From Rhodoferax sp. (lineage in GTDB: Bacteria; Pseudomonadota; Gammaproteobacteria; Burkholderiales; Burkholderiaceae), in assembly GCA_028292075.1 (NCBI GenBank), contig JAQGNA010000348.1:1-8102 (forward strand): DNA of 8,102 nucleotides, written 5' to 3'. Shown here piece after piece: positions 1-8,102 of this stretch. Each line of letters opens with the position of its first letter. Positions within the stretch are counted from its first letter, which is position 1. Position numbers and translations under genes: made by a program. Below the pieces are notes generated by a model that ran no database searches, was not told the DNA's origin, and saw nothing but the letters and a program-made list of their open reading frames with translations.

Positions 1-489
1 CAGCTTGCCCGGGTCGCCGTCGCCGAGAACGCGGGTCCAGAACGGCATCACCTGGGTGTAGCCGCGGGCACCGACAGAGCTCACCGCAAACTTGCGGAAA
101 TTGCTCTCCACCTGGATCAGGCCGAGCACCAGGGCGGCGTCCAGCCCAGCCCGCTTGCTCTCGTACCAAACCGTTTCAAGGAACTCGCGGCGCACGCTCC
201 ATTCCGGCTTCTTGGGGCGGAGGCGGTCGCTCATGGCAGCCAGCCAGCGCAGGTAGGCAAGCCTTGCCTCGGTGCTGGCGAACTCGGGAACCGGCGGCGC
301 CTGGTTCTGAATGGCCGAGCTGAGGGCGGAGCGCACGGCGTCGGCAAGGGGCTCCTCCAGCTGCCCGCCGGCATGGGCGAGGCCGGTGTGGGCCATCGTC
401 CCCATCCCCACGACCGCGCCCACGGTGCCGATCACGGCCTGCCGCCGGGACCAGACGCCCGGGTTCGGAACCAAACGGCTTTCTCGCAC
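1..489 (-). CDS. Lytic transglycosylase, SLT/GH23 domain, exported (partial; 3' end off the left edge)
   Basis: The visible 163 residues are the N-terminal part of a lytic transglycosylase, an enzyme family that cleaves the MurNAc-GlcNAc bond of peptidoglycan in the periplasm. Residues 125-150 carry the GH23 signature: QVESNF with E129 as the presumed catalytic acid, then SSVGARG and YTQVMPFW, where YTQ replaces the common LMQ. The N-terminus has a twin-arginine stretch (SRRQAVI, residues 14-20), a hydrophobic run, and AHA followed by GG near residue 40, which resembles a Tat signal peptide. No ATG lies between the upstream in-frame stop and this region. GTG at 489 is chosen because it keeps the whole signal; TTG at 474 is the alternative. 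A purine-rich GGATAGG lies about 9 bases upstream. The gene starts 25 bases after the proS stop, so co-transcription with proS is likely. The C-terminal part is not visible, so the subfamily cannot be fixed. Confidence 0.88.
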   Translation of the reverse strand, partial: MRESRLVPNPGVWSRRQAVIGTVGAVVGMGTMAHTGLAHAGGQLEEPLADAVRSALSSAIQNQAPPVPEFASTEARLAYLRWLAAMSDRLRPKKPEWSVRREFLETVWYESKRAGLDAALVLGLIQVESNFRKFAVSSVGARGYTQVMPFWTRVLGDGDPGKL

Positions 490-514
490 AGTGCCGGGGC
501 CTATCCGATGCCCT

Positions 515-2263
<1,749 letters not shown>

Positions 2264-2347
2264 CGGGGATTTGGGCGGAAAATAGAGGGGTGTTGGGGGT
2301 AGAGAAAGACGGACCGGATCGCTTGATACACAGCCTGTGCTGTGCAT
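2264..2347 (-). other. In-frame, proline-codon-rich leader upstream of proS
   Basis: The 84 bases before the proS start contain no stop in the proS frame and begin with an ATG at 2347. Read in frame they would add 28 residues, including PPTP and FPPKSP, with seven proline codons in the last 18 positions. The same stretch is pyrimidine-rich and poor in G, so it should be unstructured. I infer it is mainly an untranslated leader, because known ProS proteins start at MKASQ. An extended protein or a translated leader cannot be excluded. Confidence 0.35.
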
Positions 2348-2350
2348 AAT
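2323..2350 (+). promoter_or_regulatory. Sigma70-type promoter of rppH
   Basis: The -35 element TTGATA (2323-2328) and the -10 element CATAAT (2345-2350) each match five of six consensus bases and are separated by 16 bases. The expected start near 2357 gives a leader of about 23 bases before the rppH ATG. The spacer contains overlapping inverted repeats, CACAG-C-CTGTG (2329-2339) and ACAGC-CTGT-GCTGT (2330-2343), a possible operator. The -10 overlaps the upstream end of the proS leader on the other strand. Confidence 0.65.
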
Positions 2351-2379
2351 GGACTCAGTTTAAAAATTGGGGTTTGATT

Positions 2380-3063
2380 ATGCTTGACCGAGAAGGCTTT
2401 AGGCCTAACGTCGGCATCATCCTGCTCAACCAGAAGAATCAGGTTTTTTGGGGCAAGCGCATTCGCACCCACTCCTGGCAGTTTCCGCAGGGTGGCATTG
2501 ACCGGGGCGAAACCCCCGAGCAGGCCATGTTCCGGGAGCTGCACGAAGAAGTGGGGCTGCATCCGGAGCATGTACGCGTTGTTGCCCGCACCCGTGACTG
2601 GTTGCGCTACGAGGTGCCAGACCGGTTTATCCGGCGCGATGCACGCGGACACTACAAGGGGCAGAAGCAGATCTGGTATCTGCTGCAATTGGTCGGCCAC
2701 GACTGGGATTTGAACCTCCGGGCCACCAACCATCCGGAGTTCGACGCCTGGCGTTGGAACGATTACTGGGTGCCTCTCGACGTGGTCGTGGAATTCAAGC
2801 GCGGCGTGTATGAAATGGCGCTGACGGAACTTGCGCGATTTCTTCCGCGCCACGACTCACGCAACCGCTATCTGCGCAGCAGCATGCGCACGCGTGAAAA
2901 CGGCCATCCAGATGCCTGCTTCGAACCCATGCCCGGCGCGCACTTTGAATTGCCGCCCGGCGCCACCTTCGAACCAGATCCACAGCGGGCGCAGCAACGC
3001 GACGCACACGAAAAGAAACATGTCCCTTTTGAAGTCCCGTTCGTACCCGGCATTGCCTCGTGA
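2380..3063 (+). CDS. rppH: RNA 5'-pyrophosphohydrolase (Nudix hydrolase RppH/NudH)
   Basis: RppH removes pyrophosphate from the 5' end of triphosphorylated RNAs and so starts RNase E-dependent mRNA decay; it also hydrolyses diadenosine polyphosphates. A complete Nudix box (G-x5-E-x7-RE-U-x-EE-x-G-U) spans residues 38-60, with metal-binding E53, E56 and E57 at the same numbers as in E. coli RppH. Other family hallmarks are [12 protein letters not shown] at the N-terminus, WQFPQGG at 33-39 and [11 protein letters not shown] at 92-102. At 227 residues it is about 50 longer than E. coli RppH (176). The extra part is a C-terminal tail from about residue 160 that contains tandem octapeptide repeats. 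ATG 2380 is chosen over TTG 2374 because the family begins MLDREG and a GGGG (2369-2372) sits 7 bases upstream. It overlaps the next gene by 44 bases, which suggests an operon. Confidence 0.95.
   Translation: MLDREGFRPNVGIILLNQKNQVFWGKRIRTHSWQFPQGGIDRGETPEQAMFRELHEEVGLHPEHVRVVARTRDWLRYEVPDRFIRRDARGHYKGQKQIWYLLQLVGHDWDLNLRATNHPEFDAWRWNDYWVPLDVVVEFKRGVYEMALTELARFLPRHDSRNRYLRSSMRTRENGHPDACFEPMPGAHFELPPGATFEPDPQRAQQRDAHEKKHVPFEVPFVPGIAS
2920..2985 (+). repeat. 24-base tandem repeat coding an FExxPGAx octapeptide in the RppH tail
   Basis: Residues 181-202 of RppH read [22 protein letters not shown]: two full units and one partial unit of eight residues (2920-2943, 2944-2967, 2968-2985). The codons differ between units (TTC/TTT, GAA throughout, CCC/TTG/CCA), so the repeat is clearer in protein than in DNA. 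A further FEVP occurs at residues 217-220. The tail is Pro-rich and probably disordered. Confidence 0.7.
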
Positions 3064-3589
3064 TGCGCGGCCCGCCAGATTGACCTCCCGCCTGCTGGTC
3101 GCCGCTGCGCTCACTGCCGCGGCCCTGGCTGGCAATTACGCGAACGCCGCCGGACCAGAGGCAGCCGAAGAGCCGGTGTGGAAGGAAGTCGAAACACCCT
3201 CCCCGCCGGCCTTCAATGCCGGTCAGCTGATCGACATCGACGTGGGCCCGAACGTCGCGCTGCGCTATGGCGTCGACCCCGGCACGGTGGCCATTGGCAA
3301 CGACGGCGTGATCCGCTACGTGGTCGTGGCGTCCAGCGCCAATGCCTCGGCTGCGCTGTACGAGGGCATTCGGTGCGCCACCGGCGAGGTCAAGACGTAT
3401 GCGCGCTTCAACGACGGCAAATGGGACTTGGCGAAATCGCCCGAATGGCGCAGCTTGTTCAACAACTCGGCGTCGCGGCATTCCCTGGCGCTCGCGCGGC
3501 AAGGTGCCTGTGACAACAGCAGTCCGGCCCAAAGCGTCCGAGACATGGTGCAGGCCATGAAGGCCCCGCGCGCCGGCATGGCGCATTGA
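3020..3589 (+). CDS. CNP1-like family protein, secreted
   Basis: The 189-residue product resembles the CNP1-like family (PF08750), small proteobacterial proteins named after a neisserial cryptic protein and without an established biochemical function. A signal peptide is visible: an Arg-rich N-region, a hydrophobic stretch at 25-38 and a likely cleavage after ANA near residue 43, so the mature protein is probably periplasmic. Family-like features are [14 protein letters not shown] (52-65), [13 protein letters not shown] (81-93), IRYVVVASS (98-106), ALYEGIRC (112-119) and [12 protein letters not shown] (153-164). C119 and C164 are the only cysteines and could form a disulphide. ATG 3020 lies inside the end of rppH and has only a weak AAAAGA before it. 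TTG 3080, 17 bases after the rppH stop, would give a shorter and more canonical signal peptide. Translation is probably coupled to rppH. Confidence 0.85.
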   Translation: MSLLKSRSYPALPRDARPARLTSRLLVAAALTAAALAGNYANAAGPEAAEEPVWKEVETPSPPAFNAGQLIDIDVGPNVALRYGVDPGTVAIGNDGVIRYVVVASSANASAALYEGIRCATGEVKTYARFNDGKWDLAKSPEWRSLFNNSASRHSLALARQGACDNSSPAQSVRDMVQAMKAPRAGMAH

Positions 3590-3604
3590 ACATCTGATTG
3601 CACG

Positions 3605-3624
3605 CGGGCGCCGAAAGGAGCCCG
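3605..3624 (+). terminator. GAAA-tetraloop hairpin in the convergent CNP1/proB gap
   Basis: On the plus strand CGGGC (3605-3609) pairs with GCCCG (3620-3624). Inside are a G/A mismatch, a CC/GG pair and a GAAA loop, a stable GNRA-type hairpin 15 bases after the CNP1-like stop. No U-run follows on either strand, so it is not a clear intrinsic terminator. It could mark or protect the 3' end of the rppH transcript. On the minus strand the loop would be TTTC. Confidence 0.35.
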
Positions 3625-3645
3625 GCCGTTGCCCTTAGCGGCGTG

Positions 3646-4803
3646 TCAGCGGATGAGGACCAGGTTGTCCCGGTGCACCATCTCGGATTCAGCAACATAG
3701 CCTAGCAGCGCCACGAAGTCGCTCGACGGCTTGCGGCACAGGAGCCGTGCCTCGGCGCTGGAGTAGTTGGCCAGACCGCGCGCAATGCTCGTGCCGTCAC
3801 CGTCGCGGATGGCAATGACGTCGCCCCGCGAAAAATCACCTTCTACCGCCACCATGCCGATGGGCAGCAGGCTCTTGCCACCGTCGCGCACCTTGCTGGC
3901 CGCGCCGGCGTCGATCGTGACCGCGCCGCGCAGTTGAAGGTGGTCGGCCATCCACTGCTTCCGGGCCTGGGTCTTTTGCGTCTGGGCCACCAGCAGGGTG
4001 CCGATGGCCTCGCCCCGGGCCAGCCGCAACAGGGCATCGGGCTCGCGTCCCCATGCGATCACCGTTGAAGCGCCGGAACCCGCTGCACGCTTGGCCGCCA
4101 GGATCTTCGTCAGCATGCCGCCCCGGCCGATGCTCGAGCCGGCGCCCCCGGCCATCTCTTCAAGGGCCAGATCGCCCGCCTTGGCCTCGGAAACGAATTC
4201 CGCGTTCGGGTTCTTCCGCGGATCAGCCGTGTAGAGGCCTTTCTGATCGGTCAGGATGACCAGTGCATCGGCCTCGACCAGGTTGGCCACCAGTGCACCC
4301 AGGGTGTCGTTGTCGCCAAATTTGATCTCGTCGTTGACCACCGTGTCGTTTTCGTTGATGACGGGCACGACGCCGTGTTGCAGCAGGGTCAGCAGCGTCG
4401 CGCGGGCGTTCAGATAACGCTCCCGGTCGGCCAGGTCGCCATGGGTCAGCAGCACCTGCGCGCTGCCGAGGCCGTTTTCGCGGAGCTTGGTCTCGTACAT
4501 CTGGGCCAGGCCCATCTGCCCCACCGCCGCGGCGGCCTGCAGTTCCTGGATCTGGCGGGGCCTGGTGGCCCAACCCAGCCGCTTCATGCCTTCGGCGATC
4601 GCGCCGCTGGACACCATGATCACTTCGCGCTTGTGGCCGATGCGGTTTTCGCCGGCGCCGACCAATGCGGCCAGTTGCCGGCACCATTCGCCGATGGCCG
4701 CCTCGTCGAGCCCCCGGCCCTCGTTCGTGACCAGGCTTGAGCCGACCTTGACGACGATGCGCCGCGCATCGCGCAGAACCGTGGATGTTGCTTTGAGGGT
4801 CAT
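3646..4803 (-). CDS. proB: Glutamate 5-kinase
   Basis: ProB phosphorylates L-glutamate to gamma-glutamyl phosphate, the first and normally proline-inhibited step of proline biosynthesis. The 385-residue product has the two expected parts. The amino-acid kinase domain covers about 12-270: [16 protein letters not shown] (14-29), [14 protein letters not shown] (64-77), [10 protein letters not shown] (95-104), [14 protein letters not shown] (147-160), [12 protein letters not shown] (162-173) and [13 protein letters not shown] (184-196). A C-terminal PUA domain covers about 290-385, in line with the longer bacterial ProB form. ATG 4803 is the first ATG before the conserved core; the Shine-Dalgarno sequence is poor. 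The next gene (proA, which would act on its product) is not in this window. It follows obgE after 52 bases, the usual betaproteobacterial order, so transcription from the obgE promoter is likely. Confidence 0.96.
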   Translation of the reverse strand: MTLKATSTVLRDARRIVVKVGSSLVTNEGRGLDEAAIGEWCRQLAALVGAGENRIGHKREVIMVSSGAIAEGMKRLGWATRPRQIQELQAAAAVGQMGLAQMYETKLRENGLGSAQVLLTHGDLADRERYLNARATLLTLLQHGVVPVINENDTVVNDEIKFGDNDTLGALVANLVEADALVILTDQKGLYTADPRKNPNAEFVSEAKAGDLALEEMAGGAGSSIGRGGMLTKILAAKRAAGSGASTVIAWGREPDALLRLARGEAIGTLLVAQTQKTQARKQWMADHLQLRGAVTIDAGAASKVRDGGKSLLPIGMVAVEGDFSRGDVIAIRDGDGTSIARGLANYSSAEARLLCRKPSSDFVALLGYVAESEMVHRDNLVLIR

Positions 4804-4855
4804 GTCGGTCGGCAGCGCCCGTGCACCCGCGGCCAGCCGCAGGGCAGTCCGCGGC

Positions 4856-6112
<1,257 letters not shown>

Positions 6113-6137
6113 TTAATTAATCTGATGGCTGAAATAA

Positions 6138-6163
6138 AGAAGCCCCGGCGAGGCGGGGCTTCT
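6138..6163 (-). terminator. Intrinsic terminator after rplU-rpmA
   Basis: A perfect 10-base-pair stem (AGAAGCCCCG 6138-6147 with CGGGGCTTCT 6154-6163) closes a six-base loop. On the minus strand it is followed by a T-rich tract (TTATTTC), while on the plus strand no T-run follows, so it acts on the minus strand. It begins 31 bases after the rpmA stop and should end most rplU-rpmA transcripts before obgE. Confidence 0.85.
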
Positions 6164-6194
6164 GAAGATCAGGATGATCACCTGAGCCAGCGTA

Positions 6195-6455
6195 TCAGGC
6201 TGCTGGCGTCACGATCACTTGATGCTTGTTCATCGAACCCTTGATGGCAAACGACACGTGGCCGTCAACCAGGGCGAACAAAGTGTGGTCCTTGCCCACG
6301 CCGACGTTTGCGCCGGGATGGAAACGGGTGCCACGTTGGCGAACGATGATCGAGCCAGCACTGATGAGTTCGCCACCGAAGGCCTTCACACCCAGCATTT
6401 TTGGCTTGGAGTCACGTCCGTTGCGCGTTGAGCCGCCGCCTTTTTTCTGTGCCAT
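6195..6455 (-). CDS. rpmA: 50S ribosomal protein L27
   Basis: L27 is a small basic protein of the large ribosomal subunit whose N-terminus reaches toward the peptidyl transferase centre. The 86-residue product matches the family throughout: [16 protein letters not shown] at the start, [15 protein letters not shown] at 34-48, then [13 protein letters not shown]. Length equals the usual 85 or so residues. There is no N-terminal extension of the Firmicutes type that needs protease removal. The start is fixed by family similarity and by a strong AAGGAG Shine-Dalgarno sequence (6464-6469), 8 bases before the ATG. It begins 19 bases after the rplU stop and is followed by a strong terminator, so rplU and rpmA form the core transcript. 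Confidence 0.98.
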   Translation of the reverse strand: MAQKKGGGSTRNGRDSKPKMLGVKAFGGELISAGSIIVRQRGTRFHPGANVGVGKDHTLFALVDGHVSFAIKGSMNKHQVIVTPAA

Positions 6456-6474
6456 GGTTCCTGCTCCTTAGCTG

Positions 6475-6786
6475 TTAACCTGCAATGGCGCCGATTTGCA
6501 GTTCGGTGAACTGCTGACGGTGCCCTTGACGTTTCTGGTAATGCTTGCGACGGCGCATCTTGAAGATGCTGACCTTGTCGTTCTTGCCGTGAGCCACAAC
6601 CGTGACTGTGACCGATGCGCCGGACACCAAGGGCGTGCCAATCTTGATCTCGGTGCCGTTGCCGACTGCCAAAACTTGATCGAACACAATCTCTTGGCCT
6701 ACGTCCGCAGCAATCTGTTCTACTTTAATTTTTTCGCCGGAAGCAACACGATACTGTTTGCCGCCGGTTTTTATGACCGCGTACAT
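6475..6786 (-). CDS. rplU: 50S ribosomal protein L21
   Basis: L21 is a 23S rRNA-binding protein of the large subunit. The 103-residue product has the same length as E. coli L21 and shows its hallmarks: [14 protein letters not shown] (1-14), a central beta-rich part, and the basic [16 protein letters not shown] followed by FTELQI near the C-terminus. The frame is open to an ATG at 6801, but ATG 6786 is chosen from the conserved start and from the AAGAGG Shine-Dalgarno sequence at 6793-6798, six bases upstream. It is the first gene of the rplU-rpmA(-obgE-proB) cluster and is transcribed divergently from ispB. Confidence 0.98.
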   Translation of the reverse strand: MYAVIKTGGKQYRVASGEKIKVEQIAADVGQEIVFDQVLAVGNGTEIKIGTPLVSGASVTVTVVAHGKNDKVSIFKMRRRKHYQKRQGHRQQFTELQIGAIAG

Positions 6787-6792
6787 GAATGA

Positions 6793-6798
6793 CCTCTT
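6793..6798 (-). promoter_or_regulatory. Ribosome binding site of rplU
   Basis: AAGAGG on the minus strand lies six bases before ATG 6786. It rules out the upstream ATG at 6801 as the start of L21, since that ATG would lie just ahead of this site. Confidence 0.8.
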
Positions 6799-6830
6799 CA
6801 ATTTAGCTCCGGGACGAATTTCCGCAGAGC

Positions 6831-6861
6831 CTTATAGTTTAGCATAGTGCCCGGATGTCAG
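6831..6861 (-). promoter_or_regulatory. Probable promoter of rplU-rpmA
   Basis: On the minus strand the extended -10 TGCTAAACT (6836-6844) overlaps a second -10-like TATAAG (6831-6836). A -35-like CTGACA lies at 6856-6861. Spacing from CTGACA is 14 bases to TAAACT and 19 to TATAAG, neither ideal, so the extended -10 may carry most of the activity. The leader would be roughly 40 bases. Confidence 0.5.
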
Positions 6862-6886
6862 CCAGCTCCCTGCCCCGGGCGCGTTT

Positions 6887-6904
6887 GGCTGCAGTGCCGC
6901 AGCC
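6887..6904. repeat. Perfect inverted repeat in the rplU/ispB divergent spacer
   Basis: GGCTGC (6887-6892) and GCAGCC (6899-6904) form a perfect six-base inverted repeat around a six-base centre. It overlaps the position where the -35 of ispB would fall (about 6903-6908), which makes it a candidate binding site. No known operator consensus is recognised. Confidence 0.45.
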
Positions 6905-6925
6905 GGGAGGACGCGGCGAATTTCC

Positions 6926-6931
6926 TATAAT
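6926..6931 (+). promoter_or_regulatory. Consensus -10 element upstream of ispB
   Basis: TATAAT (6926-6931) is a perfect -10 hexamer. No good -35 lies 16-18 bases upstream; the region there is CCGGGA, overlapping an inverted repeat. Transcription should begin near 6937-6938, only about 17 bases before the TTG start of ispB. Confidence 0.6.
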
Positions 6932-6954
6932 CCGCCAACTACCCTGCTCTCATT

Positions 6955-7938
6955 TTGTCCGTCAATTCCACCAGTACCGCTGCCGCTCTCGCACTGATCT
7001 TCGACGACATGCGCGAGGTCGACAAGGTCATTGCGCTGCGCCTTTCCTCCGGCGTTCCGCTGGTCGGTGAGGTGGCCCAATACATCATCTCGGCAGGCGG
7101 CAAGCGCCTTCGCCCTGCACTCCACCTGCTGATGTGCGGTGCCCTGGGCTACGGCGAGGCGCAGCGGTTCAACATGGCCGCGGTGCTGGAATTCATCCAC
7201 ACGTCGACCTTGCTGCACGACGACGTGGTCGACGCGTCCAGCCTGCGCCGCGGGCGTGCCACTGCCAACGAGGTCTTTGGCAACCCGGCCAGCGTGCTGG
7301 TGGGCGACTTTTTGTACTCGCGTGCCTTCCAGATGATGGTCGAGATTCAGGACATGCGGGTGATGCAGATTCTGGCCGATGCCGTCAACGTGATTGCCGA
7401 AGGCGAGGTACTGCAACTCGTCAACATGCATGACGCGTCGCTCACCGAGTCCGCCTATCTCCGCGTGATCCGGTCCAAGACGGCGAAGCTGTTCGAAGCC
7501 AGTGCCCGCCTTGCGGCCGTGCTGCACCAAGCCACGCCCGAGATGGAGGCAGCCTGCGCCGAGTACGGCCAGGCATTGGGAACCGCATTCCAGGTGATCG
7601 ACGACGTGCTCGACTACGACGGCGATGTGGCCGAAATGGGCAAGAACCTCGGTGACGATCTGCGCGAAGGCAAAGCCACCCTGCCACTCATCATCGCCAT
7701 GCAAAGGGGCTCTGACGCGCAATGCGCCACCATTCGCCACGCCATCGAAAACGGCGAAGTCGAGAAGATTGAAGAGATCATTCAGATCGTTCGCAGCACC
7801 GGCGCACTCGAGGCCACGCGCGATGCTGCGGCGGTCGAAGCCCACCGCGCGGTAGAGATCACCAAGCTGTTTCCAGCCAATGCGTACACCGATGGCTTGC
7901 TACAATTGGCAGCACAATTGCTGACGCGAAGATCCTGA
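6955..7938 (+). CDS. ispB: Octaprenyl diphosphate synthase (trans-polyprenyl synthase)
   Basis: IspB condenses isopentenyl diphosphate units onto farnesyl diphosphate to make the long polyprenyl side chain of ubiquinone. The 327-residue product (E. coli IspB 323) shows the family order: GGKRLRP (48-54), FIHTSTLLHDDVVD with the first Asp-rich motif (DDVVD 89-93), RRGRATAN (98-105), VLVGDFLYSRAFQMM (114-128), AEGEVLQL (148-155) and the second Asp-rich motif FQVIDDVLDYD (212-222), then GDDLREGKATLPL (233-245). TTG 6955 is chosen because the reading frame closes at 6928 and no ATG precedes residue 19. Starting at ATG 7009 would remove residues that align with the E. coli N-terminus. No Shine-Dalgarno sequence precedes the TTG. 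Chain length (octaprenyl) is inferred from the similarity to E. coli IspB. Confidence 0.95.
   Translation: MSVNSTSTAAALALIFDDMREVDKVIALRLSSGVPLVGEVAQYIISAGGKRLRPALHLLMCGALGYGEAQRFNMAAVLEFIHTSTLLHDDVVDASSLRRGRATANEVFGNPASVLVGDFLYSRAFQMMVEIQDMRVMQILADAVNVIAEGEVLQLVNMHDASLTESAYLRVIRSKTAKLFEASARLAAVLHQATPEMEAACAEYGQALGTAFQVIDDVLDYDGDVAEMGKNLGDDLREGKATLPLIIAMQRGSDAQCATIRHAIENGEVEKIEEIIQIVRSTGALEATRDAAAVEAHRAVEITKLFPANAYTDGLLQLAAQLLTRRS
7898..7906 (+). promoter_or_regulatory. Possible extended -10 promoter for tRNA-Pro inside the ispB end
   Basis: TGCTACAAT (7898-7906) matches the extended -10 form TGnTAtAAT with one mismatch, about 105 bases before the tRNA. No convincing -35 is present. The 72-base gap between ispB and the tRNA shows no better candidate, so the tRNA either uses this site or is read from the ispB promoter. 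Confidence 0.25.
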
Positions 7939-7944
7939 CTTCGC
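7926..7944 (+). terminator. Small hairpin holding the ispB stop codon
   Basis: GCGAAG (7926-7931) pairs with CTTCGC (7939-7944) around a seven-base loop that contains the ispB TGA (7936-7938). A short TTTT (7951-7954) follows six bases later. Stem and T-run are both short, so termination would be weak at best and read-through into the tRNA gene seems likely. Confidence 0.25.
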
Positions 7945-8010
7945 CATCGGTTTTGCCTCGGCCAGGGCACACCAAACCTCCGGCAATGCGAGACAGTGGG
8001 ATTCGACACG

Positions 8011-8087
8011 CGGGGTGTAGCTTAGTCAGGTAAAGCGCTACGTTCGGGACGTAGAGACCGGAGGTTCGAATCCTCTCACCCCGACCA
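8011..8087 (+). tRNA. tRNA-Pro, anticodon CGG
   Basis: The 77-base sequence folds as a complete cloverleaf. The acceptor stem is CGGGGTG (8011-8017) with CACCCCG (8077-8083), and a discriminator A and encoded CCA follow (8084-8087). The D-stem is GCTT with AAGC. The anticodon stem is CTACG/CGTAG (8038-8042, 8050-8054) around TTCGGGA, placing anticodon CGG at 8045-8047, which reads the proline codon CCG. The T-arm (8060-8076) has a five-base stem with one G-U pair and the loop TTCGAAT. The C1-G72 first pair is unusual for most tRNAs but typical of bacterial tRNA-Pro. It lies 72 bases after ispB in the same direction. Confidence 0.97.
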
Positions 8088-8102
8088 GCAACACCCTATG
8101 GC

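Noticed and set aside
2329..2350. LexA (SOS) box in the rppH promoter
   Set aside because: The arms are oriented ACAG...CTGT and do not fit CTGT-N8-ACAG.
2795..3586. Minus-strand open frames opposite the end of rppH and the CNP1-like gene
   Set aside because: They are Arg/Gly/Ala-rich shadow products without motifs, opposite two plausible plus-strand genes.
6925..7845. A 306-codon minus-strand open frame opposite ispB
   Set aside because: It mirrors ispB codons on the opposite strand and covers the divergent promoter; no domain is visible.
7902..7920. Direct repeat ACAATTG (7902-7908 and 7914-7920) at the end of ispB
   Set aside because: It encodes the conserved-looking QLAAQL C-terminus, where repeated Gln-Leu codons explain it.
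8011..8102. Integrative-element attachment site at the tRNA-Pro 3' end
   Set aside because: Only 15 bases follow the tRNA and no integrase or repeated tRNA end is visible in the window.

Overview
The window is a GC-rich (visibly above 60% G+C), densely packed chromosomal housekeeping segment. The protein sequences and gene order (ispB divergent from rplU-rpmA-obgE-proB, with rppH and a CNP1-like gene next to proS) point to a betaproteobacterium of the order Burkholderiales, most likely family Comamonadaceae. That placement is from family knowledge and recall; no database search was run.

Layout from left to right. Positions 1-489 (minus) hold the N-terminal part of an exported lytic transglycosylase that runs off the left edge. 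It sits 25 bases behind proS (515-2263, minus), so the two are probably co-transcribed. A 116-base divergent spacer separates proS from rppH (2380-3063, plus) and carries a good sigma70-type promoter for rppH. A secreted CNP1-like protein gene (3020-3589, plus) overlaps the end of rppH. It converges on proB (3646-4803, minus) across a 56-base gap containing a GAAA-capped hairpin. Upstream of proB on the minus strand are obgE (4856-5947), a 247-base spacer with a strong intrinsic terminator, rpmA (6195-6455) and rplU (6475-6786). A 168-base divergent spacer carries promoters for rplU (minus) and ispB (plus). ispB (6955-7938, TTG start) is followed by tRNA-Pro with anticodon CGG (8011-8087).

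Functionally this is core metabolism and translation: two large-subunit proteins (L21, L27), the ribosome-assembly GTPase ObgE, prolyl-tRNA synthetase, a proline tRNA, the first proline-biosynthesis enzyme (glutamate 5-kinase), the mRNA 5'-end pyrophosphohydrolase RppH, the quinone side-chain prenyl synthase IspB and a peptidoglycan-cleaving enzyme. Three of ten genes concern proline, which may be coincidence.

I see no mobile element, CRISPR array, phage gene, toxin-antitoxin pair or defence system, and no evidence of an undescribed multi-gene system. The points worth a second look are small: a terminator inside the classical rplU-rpmA-obgE cluster with mutually exclusive hairpins in the obgE leader, a near-leaderless TTG start for ispB, a proline-codon-rich in-frame leader before proS, a tandem octapeptide repeat in the RppH tail, and the poorly understood CNP1-like gene coupled to rppH.
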